64,000 nucleotides of DNA from assembly GCA_965246875.1 (NCBI GenBank), contig CBDFFU010000006.1, positions 310,001 through 374,000 of the forward strand, in the 5' to 3' direction. The position numbers and the translations under genes are program-made. The notes beneath the pieces are model-generated. The model had not been told where the DNA came from, did no database searches, and was given only the letters and a program-made list of their open reading frames with translations. The first letter of the stretch is position 1, and each line of letters begins with the position of its first letter. Positions 9,038-17,062 of the stretch are shown in pieces. This DNA is from DASWYT01 sp965246875. GTDB taxonomy: Bacteria > Pseudomonadota > Alphaproteobacteria > Micavibrionales > SZUA-601.

Positions 9038-9716
9038 ATGGACACACAAAATATTACTTCTCCACCGCGCATGATTACAATACCACCAGCCACATGTCTT
9101 GTACTGGGTCTCATCACGGCCATTCAGCTTTTACGCATGTTCGTGTTAACGCCACAAACCGATGCAGAATGGGTCGTATGGTTGGGGTTTGTGCCATTAG
9201 CGTTGACGCAAGGTGAAATGCATGGTGTTTGGCCGTGGTCAACACTTGTCACCTGTGCCTTGTTGCATTTTGGCTGGATGCATTTTTTGGTGAATGCGGC
9301 AGGAATTGCCGCGTTTGGTGCTGCAGTGGAACGAACTTTTGGTGTCACGCGTTTTCTGTTTATTTTGCTGTTTGGCGTGGTTGCCGGTGCGCTGGTGCAT
9401 TTTGCATTTTGCATTTTTCAGCGACAGCACAATCTTGCTAGGTGGCATATCGGCTGGCCTCAGTGCGTTGTTTGCCGTTGTCTTGGGGCTGATGCAACAA
9501 CAACGCGGCTGGCGCGGCTTGATGGTGCCTGTCGCCATCTGGGGTTTGCTGAATGTCGTTATTGGCATGATGGGTATGCCCACCGAACCCGGCAGCACAG
9601 AGAGTTTAGCCATCGCATGGGTGGCACATCTGGGCGGATTTTGTGCCGGACTAATGTGTTTGCCATGTCTCATGCCTGTTTATCAATTCACCTTTCACCA
9701 ACAGAGGCCGCTATGA
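9038..9716 (+). pseudogene. Rhomboid-family intramembrane protease, frameshifted at a 7-bp repeat
   Basis: Two overlapping frames together make one rhomboid. Frame one from ATG 9038 gives helices including LLHFGWMHFLVNAAG (the H-x3-H-x3-N element) up to GALVHFAF. The second frame carries FFSDSTILLGGISAGL with the serine region and WVAHLGGFCAGL with the catalytic histidine, stopping at 9716. The join falls inside three copies of gcatttt at 9397-9417. Removing one copy restores a continuous frame of about 223 residues. As sequenced, the first frame reads through about 100 Cys/Arg-rich, non-homologous codons and runs in frame into the next gene. It may be phase-variable, dead, or an assembly error. 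Confidence 0.8.
9397..9417 (+). repeat. Three tandem copies of the 7-mer gcatttt inside the rhomboid gene
   Basis: Exact gcatttt units occupy 9397-9403, 9404-9410 and 9411-9417. The unit length is not a multiple of three, so gain or loss of one unit changes frame. With two units the rhomboid coding frame is continuous; with three, as here, it is broken. This arrangement is typical of slipped-strand contingency loci. Confidence 0.9.
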
Positions 9717-11077
9717 CCGATTGGCATACTAAAATTGCAACCGAACAAGATATCTTGCTGGCGCAACTGTTTGACTGGCTGCGCATTCCGTCGATCAGCG
9801 CTGACCCGGTTTATGCCGCAGATACACTCTATGCCGCCGAATGGCTGCAGACTGTGTTGCTGCAAGCGAACGTTGATTTGTGTGAATTATGGACGACAGA
9901 AGGCCACCCGGTTGTCTATGCGGAAAAAATGATTGACCCGTCATTGCCAACATTGCTGGTGTACGGTCATTACGATGTGCAGCCGCCTGATCCGCTGGAG
10001 TTATGGACGACGCCAGCTTTTGCTCCCGAAATTCGTGACGGCAAAATTTATGCGCGTGGGTCGTGTGATGACAAAGGCCAGACCTTTTTGCATGTGGCCG
10101 CCCTGCAGTTATTGCAAAAAAATGGTGCCTTGCCATGCAACCTGAAATTCCTGATCGAAGGTGAAGAAGAAATCGGCTCCGCGCATCTGGGCGATGTGGT
10201 TCAACGTTATAAAGACCGTTTGGCATGTGACGCGATCGTGATTTCGGATACCTCGATGCTGGGCACGGACATGCCGTCTTTAACGGTCGCCTTGCGTGGT
10301 CTGGCCTATCTGGAGGTTGAGGTCAAAGGCTTTAATCGTGATCTGCATTCGGGTGTCTATGGCGGCGCGGTCGATAACCCGATCAATGCCTTGTGCGGCA
10401 TGATTGCGCAATTGAAAGATGAGAACGGCCGTATTACGATTCCGGGGTTTTATGATCCGGTCGTCGTGCATGACATGGCGTCGCGAAACGTTTTAAACAG
10501 TCGGCCACAAAACGATACAAACTATGCCGCCGCGATCGGCGCGAAAATAGTCTATGGCGAAAAAGATTTCACCACGATCGAACGCATCGGTATTCGCCCG
10601 TGTCTGGATGTGAATGGCATTTGGGGCGGCTATACAAGGGCTGGCGCGAAGACGGTATTGCCAGCGGTTGCTCATGCGAAAATTTCCATGCGTCTGGTGC
10701 CGCATCAAGATTATCATCAGGTGACAGAACAGGTCAGCACCTATTTGCAGGAGTTGTGTCCACCGACAATGCAAGTGACGGTGACCCCGCATCATGGCGG
10801 CGAACCCGTACTCACCAATGTCAATGGCAAAGCTTACCAGGCGGCTGTCACGGCCTTCACAACCGTATGGGGCAAGACCCCGATCCCATCCTACGAAGGG
10901 GCCAGCATTCCAATTGCGGCGTTATTGCAGCGTGAGGTCTCGTCGGAACTGGTGTTTTTGGGTTTTGGTCTGGACAGCGATGCCATCCACTCGCCGAACG
11001 AACATTTCCGTGTCGATCATTTCACCAAAGGGTTGGAAACGGTGATTGCGTTTTACGAGGCATTTGGCAAGCGATGA
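9713..11077 (+). CDS. M20-family metallopeptidase (dipeptidase, carnosinase-like)
   Basis: A 454-residue zinc peptidase. Metal and catalytic residues are visible as H86 and D88 in YGHYDVQP, D119/D120 in GSCDDKGQ, E151/E152 in IEGEEEIGS, and a later SDTSML aspartate. LHSGVYGGAVDNPINAL marks the dimerisation lid of the CNDP/Dug1 branch. The real start is ATG 9713, with AGAGG upstream; it overlaps the rhomboid stop as ATGA. A longer in-frame reading from 9038 exists only because of the rhomboid frameshift. It probably degrades dipeptides in the cytoplasm. It overlaps the next gene by four bases. Confidence 0.93.
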   Translation: MTDWHTKIATEQDILLAQLFDWLRIPSISADPVYAADTLYAAEWLQTVLLQANVDLCELWTTEGHPVVYAEKMIDPSLPTLLVYGHYDVQPPDPLELWTTPAFAPEIRDGKIYARGSCDDKGQTFLHVAALQLLQKNGALPCNLKFLIEGEEEIGSAHLGDVVQRYKDRLACDAIVISDTSMLGTDMPSLTVALRGLAYLEVEVKGFNRDLHSGVYGGAVDNPINALCGMIAQLKDENGRITIPGFYDPVVVHDMASRNVLNSRPQNDTNYAAAIGAKIVYGEKDFTTIERIGIRPCLDVNGIWGGYTRAGAKTVLPAVAHAKISMRLVPHQDYHQVTEQVSTYLQELCPPTMQVTVTPHHGGEPVLTNVNGKAYQAAVTAFTTVWGKTPIPSYEGASIPIAALLQREVSSELVFLGFGLDSDAIHSPNEHFRVDHFTKGLETVIAFYEAFGKR

Positions 11078-11676
11078 TCAGTCGCAGTTTCTATTTTCTG
11101 CGACACGGGGAGACGGATGCAAATGTCCAGAAGATTTTTCAAGGACATGGCGATAATCCGTTGAACGCTAATGGTCGTGCGCAGGCACAGGCGGCGGCAG
11201 AGATTTTGCGGCATTATTCAATTAACCGGATTATCAGCAGCCCGTTGCAACGCGCATTGGAGACTGCAGAAATTATCAATGCCGTGTTGCAAAAGCCGTT
11301 GAGCTGTGAAGATGCACTAAAAGAACGTGACTTTGGTTTGTATGAAGGAAAATCAGTGTCATGGGTGATGCAATGGGAAAAAGACAATCTGCCGCGAGAC
11401 GCTTTGATTGAAATCGAGACAGGCTATCCGGCACCACCAGACGGTGAAATTTATGGTGATTTTCAAGCGCGTGTCATCGATGGAGTTATACGGAATTTAG
11501 CACGTTATCCAGACGAGACAATTTTATTTGTGGGCCATGGCAAAGTGTTTGGCGCATTGCATCATACCCTGTTTCAAGCCGATTTATATTCCAACAATGC
11601 CCAGCCCTATCACTTTGACTATGCCGACGACAAATGGATGTTGCATCGTTTAGCCCCTGCTATTGAAAGCCATTAA
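11074..11676 (+). CDS. Histidine phosphatase (phosphoglycerate mutase-like) family protein
   Basis: A 200-residue cytosolic branch-1 histidine phosphatase. The signature FLRHGETD places the phosphorylated histidine at residue 11. SSPLQRALETAEII, KERDFGLYEG and LFVGHGKVF supply the other arginine, glutamate and histidine residues. The substrate cannot be read from sequence; members include phosphoglycerate mutases, alpha-ribazole phosphatases and broad phosphatases. Its start overlaps the M20 stop (ATGA), and rdgB follows after a single base, so the run 9038-12588 looks like one operon. It is a distant paralogue of the gene at 57540. Confidence 0.88.
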   Translation: MISRSFYFLRHGETDANVQKIFQGHGDNPLNANGRAQAQAAAEILRHYSINRIISSPLQRALETAEIINAVLQKPLSCEDALKERDFGLYEGKSVSWVMQWEKDNLPRDALIEIETGYPAPPDGEIYGDFQARVIDGVIRNLARYPDETILFVGHGKVFGALHHTLFQADLYSNNAQPYHFDYADDKWMLHRLAPAIESH

Positions 11677-11677
11677 G

Positions 11678-12271
11678 ATGACGCAACTTGTTATTGCCAC
11701 ACATAATGCGCACAAGCTAAAAGAATTTCAGGCCTCGTTTGCCGGAACGGGGTGGGTGCTGTCGTCGGCCACTGATCATGGCATTGGCGATATCCCTGAA
11801 ACTGGGACGACATTCCGCGAGAATGCGTTGCTCAAGGCGCAGGCGGTGATGCAGGCGACGGGTCTTGCGGCTCTGGGTGATGACAGTGGTTTGATCGTGC
11901 ATGGCCTTAGTGAAAACGGCGCGGAATTTCCGGGTCTCTACACCAAACGTTTTTCTGAGGAGATGGCCGGGTTTGACCCGGCGGTTGTCGAGATCATGCG
12001 GCGGCTGGATGGCAAGCCCGCACAGGCGTCATATCATTGCACATTGGCCTTGTGCCGTCCGGGTCAGGCGCCGTTGATGGCCGAAGGCCGTGTGGCGGGG
12101 CAGCTGGTCTATCCCAAGCGCGGCAACGGGCATTTCGGGTATGATCCGTGGTTTTTGCCGGATGGTGAAGACCGGACGTTTGGCGAGATGACGCTGGACG
12201 ATAAACGCGCGCTCGATCACCGTACCCGCGCCTTGAACGTCATGCTGAATTTGCTACAACAACAGGCATGA
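11678..12271 (+). CDS. rdgB: Non-canonical purine NTP pyrophosphatase (RdgB/HAM1)
   Basis: This is the housekeeping RdgB (197 residues), which hydrolyses ITP, dITP and XTP to monophosphates. Motifs are complete and in order: IATHNAHKLKEF, ETGTTFRENALLKA, LGDDSGL with the general-base aspartates, GNGHFGYDPWFLPDG, and DHRTRALN in place of the usual SHR. ATG 11678 is chosen over a TTG at 11663 because homology starts there and it abuts the previous stop. It contrasts with the three divergent paralogues at 51395-53257, which lack the FGYDP and SHR motifs. Confidence 0.95.
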   Translation: MTQLVIATHNAHKLKEFQASFAGTGWVLSSATDHGIGDIPETGTTFRENALLKAQAVMQATGLAALGDDSGLIVHGLSENGAEFPGLYTKRFSEEMAGFDPAVVEIMRRLDGKPAQASYHCTLALCRPGQAPLMAEGRVAGQLVYPKRGNGHFGYDPWFLPDGEDRTFGEMTLDDKRALDHRTRALNVMLNLLQQQA

Positions 12272-12588
12272 TCTCACATTCCATTTTTCATGTCGCTGGT
12301 TGCGCGGCGGCTGTCTGTTTATTGGCTGCTTGCGTATCGTATAATGCCAGCCGCTATGGTGACCGCACGATTGATTTCGCACCGGCGGAACAAGCCGCTC
12401 AGCGCATTGTAGTACCTGTATGTGATCCGAACGGTGATATCAAAACACAGCAGGCTAATCCGGCGTGTATCGGCAAAACCTTGCGCGCGGCCAACGGGCA
12501 GGGCGGCACGATCACGTTTCTAAAACCGGGTGTGGCCGTCCCAGTCGCCAATATCGATGCGGATATGCTGGCACCGCCGGGACAATAG
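12268..12588 (+). CDS. Small lipoprotein, unknown function
   Basis: A 106-residue protein with a signal peptide and lipobox LLAAC (Cys at about residue 22), so it is probably lipidated. The mature part contains two further cysteines (PVCDPNGD and NPACIGK) that could form a disulfide. No family is recognised. It starts in an ATGA overlap with rdgB and ends the operon. Confidence 0.7.
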   Translation: MISHSIFHVAGCAAAVCLLAACVSYNASRYGDRTIDFAPAEQAAQRIVVPVCDPNGDIKTQQANPACIGKTLRAANGQGGTITFLKPGVAVPVANIDADMLAPPGQ

Positions 12589-12726
12589 GTTAACATTTTT
12601 TATCTTTACAGAATCGTTTGTTGTCGCGTAAAGTCTAGTCGATCTGTTTGAAGGTACTGCATTTTAAAGTGCAGCAGAAAAGCGCCAAGGCAGATCGTGT
12701 CTTTGCCCCTTACAAGAAAGTTTCTC

Positions 12727-13266
12727 ATGAAATCTATAATGCATGTCTCCGCTATCATGATGGCGTTGATGACATTGTCCGGTTGCGCCAGCATTATTTC
12801 CGGCACGACGCAGGAGGTTAAAATTGATACGCCGGGCGCCCCGGGCGCGAAATGCGAATTGTCCAGCGAAGGCATCGGCACCATCGGCATTACCACACCA
12901 AGTGAATTGAAGCTGAAACGCCGCAAGCAGGATCTGTCCGTCAATTGCCAGAAAATGTGCTATCAAACCGCAACTGCCAATGTCAAATCAGGTACAGCTC
13001 CATGGACATGGGGCAATATCATTTTTGGTGGTTTGATCGGCTGGGGTATTGATGCCGGCACAGGTGCGTGGAACCAATATGATGCACCGATTAGCGTCCC
13101 GATGCAGACTGATCAATCGTGCCAAGCAGCAGCCTTGGTTGAGCCAAGAGCTGGTACAAATTCTGTGACGACAACAACAACTTATACCCAGCAAACGTCA
13201 CCAACAATGTCTTATGGCACAACACCGCAAACGACGACACAATCTGTTCTGCCATTGACGCAATAA
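12727..13266 (+). CDS. Lipoprotein, CASIISGTTQ-type family
   Basis: A 179-residue lipoprotein starting at ATG 12727. The lipobox is LSGC, followed by ASIISGTTQEV, a pattern I associate with a widespread family of small envelope lipoproteins with a PEGA-like fold. GTIGITTPSELKLKR and WGNIIFGGLIGWGIDAGTGA fit that family. The C-terminal 45 residues are Thr/Ser/Gln-rich and probably disordered. It has its own upstream gap of 138 bp and a clear terminator after it, so it is likely monocistronic. The function is unknown. Confidence 0.75.
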   Translation: MKSIMHVSAIMMALMTLSGCASIISGTTQEVKIDTPGAPGAKCELSSEGIGTIGITTPSELKLKRRKQDLSVNCQKMCYQTATANVKSGTAPWTWGNIIFGGLIGWGIDAGTGAWNQYDAPISVPMQTDQSCQAAALVEPRAGTNSVTTTTTYTQQTSPTMSYGTTPQTTTQSVLPLTQ

Positions 13267-13286
13267 GATTTTCAACCGAAATCAAG

Positions 13287-13313
13287 AAAGGCTGCCAAAA
13301 GGCAGCCTTTTTT
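13287..13313 (+). terminator. Rho-independent terminator after the 12727 lipoprotein
   Basis: The stem AAAGGCTGCC / GGCAGCCTTT with an AAAA loop is followed by a T-run. It lies 20 bp after the stop of the lipoprotein gene and before a convergent gene. Confidence 0.85.
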
Positions 13314-13331
13314 ATAGATGATGTTTTGGTC

Positions 13332-13595
13332 TTACTGGCTGTCGCAGCTGGTGATATTGCCTCCTGTATGACAATGGACACCAGGCATTTGTGTGTTGGT
13401 TGTCGATTGACTTTGGCCATGTTGATACGCGCCCAAGCGACCAAGACAGGCGCGGCGTTCAGCCGGATCTTTGTTTGCCTGGCATTGCTGGGTTATGTAG
13501 GTAGCGAAATCATCGCCCGGTTGTGCATAGGTGTTGCTGCATCCAGTGAGGATAAAGCTTAAGGCGGCGATGACTACCACGAAGTGCATACGCAT
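13332..13595 (-). CDS. Small cysteine-containing lipoprotein
   Basis: An 87-residue protein. ATG 13595 is chosen because GAGGGG lies just upstream and a signal peptide follows at once. The lipobox is LTGC. The mature part has paired cysteines (QQCQANKD, RRACLGR, GVHCHTGG, TSCDS), which suggests disulfides in the periplasm. No family is recognised. It is one of several small lipoproteins clustered at 12268-14015. Confidence 0.65.
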   Translation of the reverse strand: MRMHFVVVIAALSFILTGCSNTYAQPGDDFATYITQQCQANKDPAERRACLGRLGAYQHGQSQSTTNTQMPGVHCHTGGNITSCDSQ

Positions 13596-13647
13596 GTTGA
13601 TCCCCTCATGTAATCTGATGTTTGATGCGACATTGATCACAAAACAA

Positions 13648-13674
13648 AAACGGCGCCCTGACAGGGCGCCGTTT
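13648..13674 (-). terminator. Strong hairpin terminator downstream of the 13692 lipoprotein
   Basis: The stem AAACGGCGCCCT / AGGGCGCCGTTT is a perfect 12-bp match with a GAC loop. Read on the minus strand it is followed by TTTTGT. It ends transcripts from the gene at 13692-14015. Confidence 0.8.
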
Positions 13675-13691
13675 CATGTATAATAGTGTCG

Positions 13692-14015
13692 TTAATGCGT
13701 GACGCAGTTCGTGACACCATTCACTGTCTTACATGTCTTGCCAGATGTAACGACGCGGGCACCCGTTGCTGGTGACAGGATAGCCGCTTTATTTTGCTTC
13801 ATTTCTTCAATGTGCGTATTACAGTCTGCTTCATTCATTTGCAGGCCATCATCACCCATGCATTGTTTTTCAACAGACGATGTTGAAGACGATGTCGTGA
13901 TGACTTTTGGTGCGGTGTCGGTGTATTTGTAACCGTCATAATTGCTGTCGTAATGACTGCAGGCTGTGAGGCCACAAGCCATAAGGGCGACAGTCAGAAT
14001 TGCAAAATGTTTCAT
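13692..14015 (-). CDS. Small lipoprotein, unknown function
   Basis: A 107-residue protein with a strong AGGAG site before ATG 14015, a signal peptide and lipobox LTAC. The mature region is Ser/Thr-rich at first. It has four cysteines (KQCMGDDG, EADCNTH, GKTCKTVNGVTNCVTH) that could pair in the periplasm. It is flanked by a terminator and a 160-bp gap before tgt, so it is probably transcribed alone. No homologous family is recognised. Confidence 0.65.
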   Translation of the reverse strand: MKHFAILTVALMACGLTACSHYDSNYDGYKYTDTAPKVITTSSSTSSVEKQCMGDDGLQMNEADCNTHIEEMKQNKAAILSPATGARVVTSGKTCKTVNGVTNCVTH

Positions 14016-14175
14016 GGGAATTCTCCTGAGATTTATTGTTGTTTAGGGGGACACTTTTAAAAAAATGTTCAAGCGCAAGTGTCAGCTGCCTGATCTCATT
14101 TTCCTATAGCGGCTAAAGCCCGGTTCTATAAAAATACTATAAATGTTAAAGTGCAGATCCATCTTCTTCAGCAAT

Positions 14176-15372
14176 TCAATGGGGCAACCAGTCCTTTTCG
14201 AGTTTCAACAGTGCTGCGACACCACCTGTATCGAGTGCTATCCGGATTTCACGGATCAGACGCGTCATGGTGGCGACATTGTGAATGGAGAGCAATTGCT
14301 GCGCCAACAGTTCGTCGGACTTCAACAAATGATGGATATAGGCACGGCTGAAGCCTTCGGCATAGCATCCACAACTGTTGTCAATCGGACGCGGGTCATC
14401 GCGGTATTGCGCGTTCATCAAATTCATGCGTTCGCCCTTAATGCCTTTGACAACGGCAACGCCATGACGGGCCAGACGGGTGGGGTGGACGCAATCCAGC
14501 GTATCGACACCCAGTTTAACGGCGGCAAAGACATCACGCACCCGGCCATAGCCCAGCAGATGCCGTGGACGGTCCGGGCGGGCGCGGCGGGTACACCATT
14601 CTGTCACCATATCAAGATCAGCAGGGCCCTTGCCCATCGACCCGCCGATGGCGATGCCAAAGAAATCGCGGTCGTTGACGTAGTCGATTGACATGTCGCG
14701 TAAATCCTGGAAATGCGCGCCCTGGATCACGCCATAGACGGCTTGACGGCCGTCATGCGTACGAGCAAATTCTTCAAGAGAACGATCGCCCCAGCGCATG
14801 GACCGTTCGACGCCGAGCGCCGTGTAGTCTTTGGTGTCCTGAAACGCGGTCGCTTCATCCAGTTGCACGACAAGGTCGGCACCGATCTGGCGTTGCAATT
14901 GCATCGAAATTTCCGGCGACAGAAACAATTTCTTACCGTCTTTGTACGAACGGAAATAAGCACCTTCTTCTTTTATTTTCAGCAAAGATTGTTTCGTGCC
15001 AGGGCGTTTTTCGCCAGTGGTGTCTTCGTGCACTGATCCATGTTGCATGGCAAAGACCTGATAGCCGCCACTATCCGTCAGCATCGGCCCGTCCCACCCG
15101 CAGAATTTATGCAACCCGCCCATTTTTTCAACGATGTCCGCACCCGGCTGGATCATCAAATGATAGGTGTTCGACAACATGATCTCCGCACCGGCGTCTT
15201 TCAGCTGTTGCGGATTCAATGTTTTGACGGTCGCGCGCGTACCGCAAAAAATAAAGTTCGGCGTTTCGATCACGCCATGTGGAGTGGTAATCTTGCCGCG
15301 TCTAGCAAGGCCATCTTTTTCTTGCCAAAAGACCTCGAAGTTGAAATTGGGGTAGGTGATGTGGGTTTTCAT
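14176..15372 (-). CDS. tgt: tRNA-guanine(34) transglycosylase, divergent, possibly queuine-type
   Basis: A 398-residue TGT that exchanges G34 of GUN tRNAs for a 7-deazaguanine. Both catalytic aspartates are present (TDSGGYQVF and TLDCVHPTR). The residues around the base differ from the Zymomonas enzyme that uses preQ1: DECT becomes DEAT (Cys158 to Ala) and GGLAVGE becomes GGSMGKG (Val233 to Gly). Both changes enlarge the pocket, as in queuine-using enzymes. The zinc site is also odd: CxCx2C reads SCGCYAE, with Glu at or near the third ligand and one residue fewer, although the SRAYIHHL histidine is kept. It starts four bases after a half-size EamA transporter gene, in the same operon. Confidence 0.92.
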   Translation of the reverse strand: MKTHITYPNFNFEVFWQEKDGLARRGKITTPHGVIETPNFIFCGTRATVKTLNPQQLKDAGAEIMLSNTYHLMIQPGADIVEKMGGLHKFCGWDGPMLTDSGGYQVFAMQHGSVHEDTTGEKRPGTKQSLLKIKEEGAYFRSYKDGKKLFLSPEISMQLQRQIGADLVVQLDEATAFQDTKDYTALGVERSMRWGDRSLEEFARTHDGRQAVYGVIQGAHFQDLRDMSIDYVNDRDFFGIAIGGSMGKGPADLDMVTEWCTRRARPDRPRHLLGYGRVRDVFAAVKLGVDTLDCVHPTRLARHGVAVVKGIKGERMNLMNAQYRDDPRPIDNSCGCYAEGFSRAYIHHLLKSDELLAQQLLSIHNVATMTRLIREIRIALDTGGVAALLKLEKDWLPH

Positions 15373-15376
15373 TGTA

Positions 15377-15802
15377 TTATTTTCTGATGATGAGTGACAT
15401 GCCAAGCAATGTGAAGAGGAGGCCGATCATTTGGTTAAGGGTGATTGTTTCTTTGAATACGATAACCCCAACAACAAGCAAAATAATAGCACTTCCGGCT
15501 AATATAAACATGCGTGCTAATGATAGGGGCGCGTTGTTTTTATAGAGGTAATAAAAACTTAGTTCAATCATAAATCCAGCAAAGCCCAGCCAGGAAGCAA
15601 ACAGAATGCCTTTTTGATCAACGGTCGAAAAGTCAGTAGATTTGTAGGTGACGCACAGTGCAAGTATACTGATCAGCAGCATCGTGATGCTGGCCAAACC
15701 TGTGTAGACGAATAGCGGCAAACGTCCGGCAAAGATTTTCATCGACGTTTGATAGGTAATGCTGCTCAGGATCACAGCAAGGCACCAGACAAGCCAATTC
15801 AT
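15377..15802 (-). CDS. Half-size EamA/DMT-family membrane transporter
   Basis: A 141-residue hydrophobic protein with about four to five membrane helices and the EamA pattern near its end (FKETITLNQMIGLLFTLLGMSLII). It has only one EamA repeat, so it would have to dimerise like small DMT carriers. Its stop lies four bases before the tgt start, and it has its own gap after the rpmB terminator. It is therefore the first gene of a two-gene operon with tgt. A role in importing a queuosine precursor is suggested by context only. Its base composition is more AT-rich than its neighbours. Confidence 0.75.
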   Translation of the reverse strand: MNWLVWCLAVILSSITYQTSMKIFAGRLPLFVYTGLASITMLLISILALCVTYKSTDFSTVDQKGILFASWLGFAGFMIELSFYYLYKNNAPLSLARMFILAGSAIILLVVGVIVFKETITLNQMIGLLFTLLGMSLIIRK

Positions 15803-15821
15803 TTTACTACCTTTATCGGTC

Positions 15822-15853
15822 TAAAACAAAAATCCCGGGACAGGCCCGGGATT
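15822..15853 (-). terminator. Terminator downstream of rpmB
   Basis: The stem AATCCCGGG / CCCGGGATT with an ACAGG loop is followed, on the minus strand, by TTTGTTTTAG. It separates rpmB from the EamA-tgt operon. Confidence 0.8.
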
Positions 15854-15878
15854 GAAATTTTGTGTCGAATAAAAAAAC

Positions 15879-16172
15879 TTAAGCGGCCAGTTTGGCGACT
15901 TTGTTTTCCAGTTCTTTCTTGATGCCGCGGAACGCCGGGTCGAGTTTTGTTTTCGCGGTGTCTTTCACGTAAGCGTCCAAGCCGCCTTTGTGTTCGATCG
16001 TGCGGATCGCATTGGTCGACAGACGGAAGCCGTAGCCTTTACCTAATGTTTCGCTGAATAAAGTCGCGTTCTGCAGATTTGGCAGAAAACGGCGGCGGGT
16101 GCGGTTATTGGCGTGGGAGACATTGTTGCCGCTCATCACGGTTTTGCCGGTAACGATACATTTGCGCGTCAT
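15879..16172 (-). CDS. rpmB: 50S ribosomal protein L28
   Basis: A 97-residue L28. The N-terminus MTRKCIVTGKTVMSGNNVSH, RRRFLPNLQ, and GFRLSTNAIRTIEHKGGLD are typical of alphaproteobacterial L28, including the longer C-terminal tail. The gene is monocistronic, with a terminator immediately downstream. Nothing is unusual. Confidence 0.97.
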   Translation of the reverse strand: MTRKCIVTGKTVMSGNNVSHANNRTRRRFLPNLQNATLFSETLGKGYGFRLSTNAIRTIEHKGGLDAYVKDTAKTKLDPAFRGIKKELENKVAKLAA

Positions 16173-16294
16173 GTCGCGAATCCTTATTTAAAATCTTAAA
16201 GCTTGGGGTTTATAACGTATAAGAGGGCCAAGTGTCAAGGATTTGTCGAGAATTTCAGCTTGCAGCTACCTGTAAATGGGGTAAATTAACCTTT

Positions 16295-17062
16295 ATGAAC
16301 ATGAAAAACCAGCCAAAAATTGCCATTATCAGCATGTATAAGGCTGAAAAAGGGCTTGGGCTGGGCAATTTAATCGCTCTAGCGCAGGCACAAAGTGCTT
16401 CCGTGCAACTTTATGAGCCGCGGTTGGGCGGTGGTTTGCCAGCACTAGCTGATTTTGATGTGTTACTCTCCAGTGGCGGGCCGGGTGATCCAACGGATCT
16501 TGGGGACTGGGGGTTGGCCTATAGTGCTTTAATCGAGGCAATCCGGCTGCATAACCAGCAATATCCGCAATCGCCTAAACGCGCCTTCCTGATTTGCCAT
16601 TCGTTTCAGGTGATGGCGCATCTGTGGGGGTTTGGGCAGATCAGCCGGCGACCACAGGCGTTGTGGGGTATTCAGCTGCAAATTCCGGATACTTTATCTG
16701 ATGATATCAAACGTGTTTTTCCAACAACAGATTTCTATGCCTTGGACAGCCGGTTTTATCAGGTCATGCCAACAGCGGATGTTGCCGCAAAATGTGCTGC
16801 AAAAGATGTTGTCATTACGGCGCGTGATAATGCTGGTGCCTTGACCGCGTGGCAGACCCGCGATGGGCATATGGCTGCTGTCCAGTTCCATCCCGAAGCC
16901 AGAGCGGATCAATTGCAAAAGATGCTGAATAATCCGCCGGTTGATGAGAATGAACCGATTCATATGTGCCCACCGCACATGGTAATTGACACACAAGACC
17001 GTTTGCATGTGTTGCCGCAAATGGAACACATCTTGATCAATTTCATGGCGCAGACGGTCTAG
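16295..17062 (+). CDS. Class I glutamine amidotransferase-like protein
   Basis: A 255-residue stand-alone class I amidotransferase domain. SSGGPGDPTD forms the oxyanion region. The nucleophile elbow is FLICHSFQVM, with Cys followed by His rather than the common CxG. VQFHPEA supplies the His-Glu pair. It resembles the small GMP-synthase-like amidotransferases rather than GuaA, because no ATP-pyrophosphatase domain follows. The acceptor substrate is unknown. ATG 16295 is preferred to an upstream in-frame start because homology begins with KIAIISMYKAEKG. Its TAG touches the deoA start, so the two are in one operon. Confidence 0.82.
   Translation: MNMKNQPKIAIISMYKAEKGLGLGNLIALAQAQSASVQLYEPRLGGGLPALADFDVLLSSGGPGDPTDLGDWGLAYSALIEAIRLHNQQYPQSPKRAFLICHSFQVMAHLWGFGQISRRPQALWGIQLQIPDTLSDDIKRVFPTTDFYALDSRFYQVMPTADVAAKCAAKDVVITARDNAGALTAWQTRDGHMAAVQFHPEARADQLQKMLNNPPVDENEPIHMCPPHMVIDTQDRLHVLPQMEHILINFMAQTV

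Noticed and set aside
9038..11077. Single 679-residue rhomboid-peptidase protein as a true gene
   Set aside because: The middle ~100 residues are non-homologous and Cys/Arg-rich, while the other frame there encodes the rest of the rhomboid. The peptidase has its own start and ribosome site at 9713.
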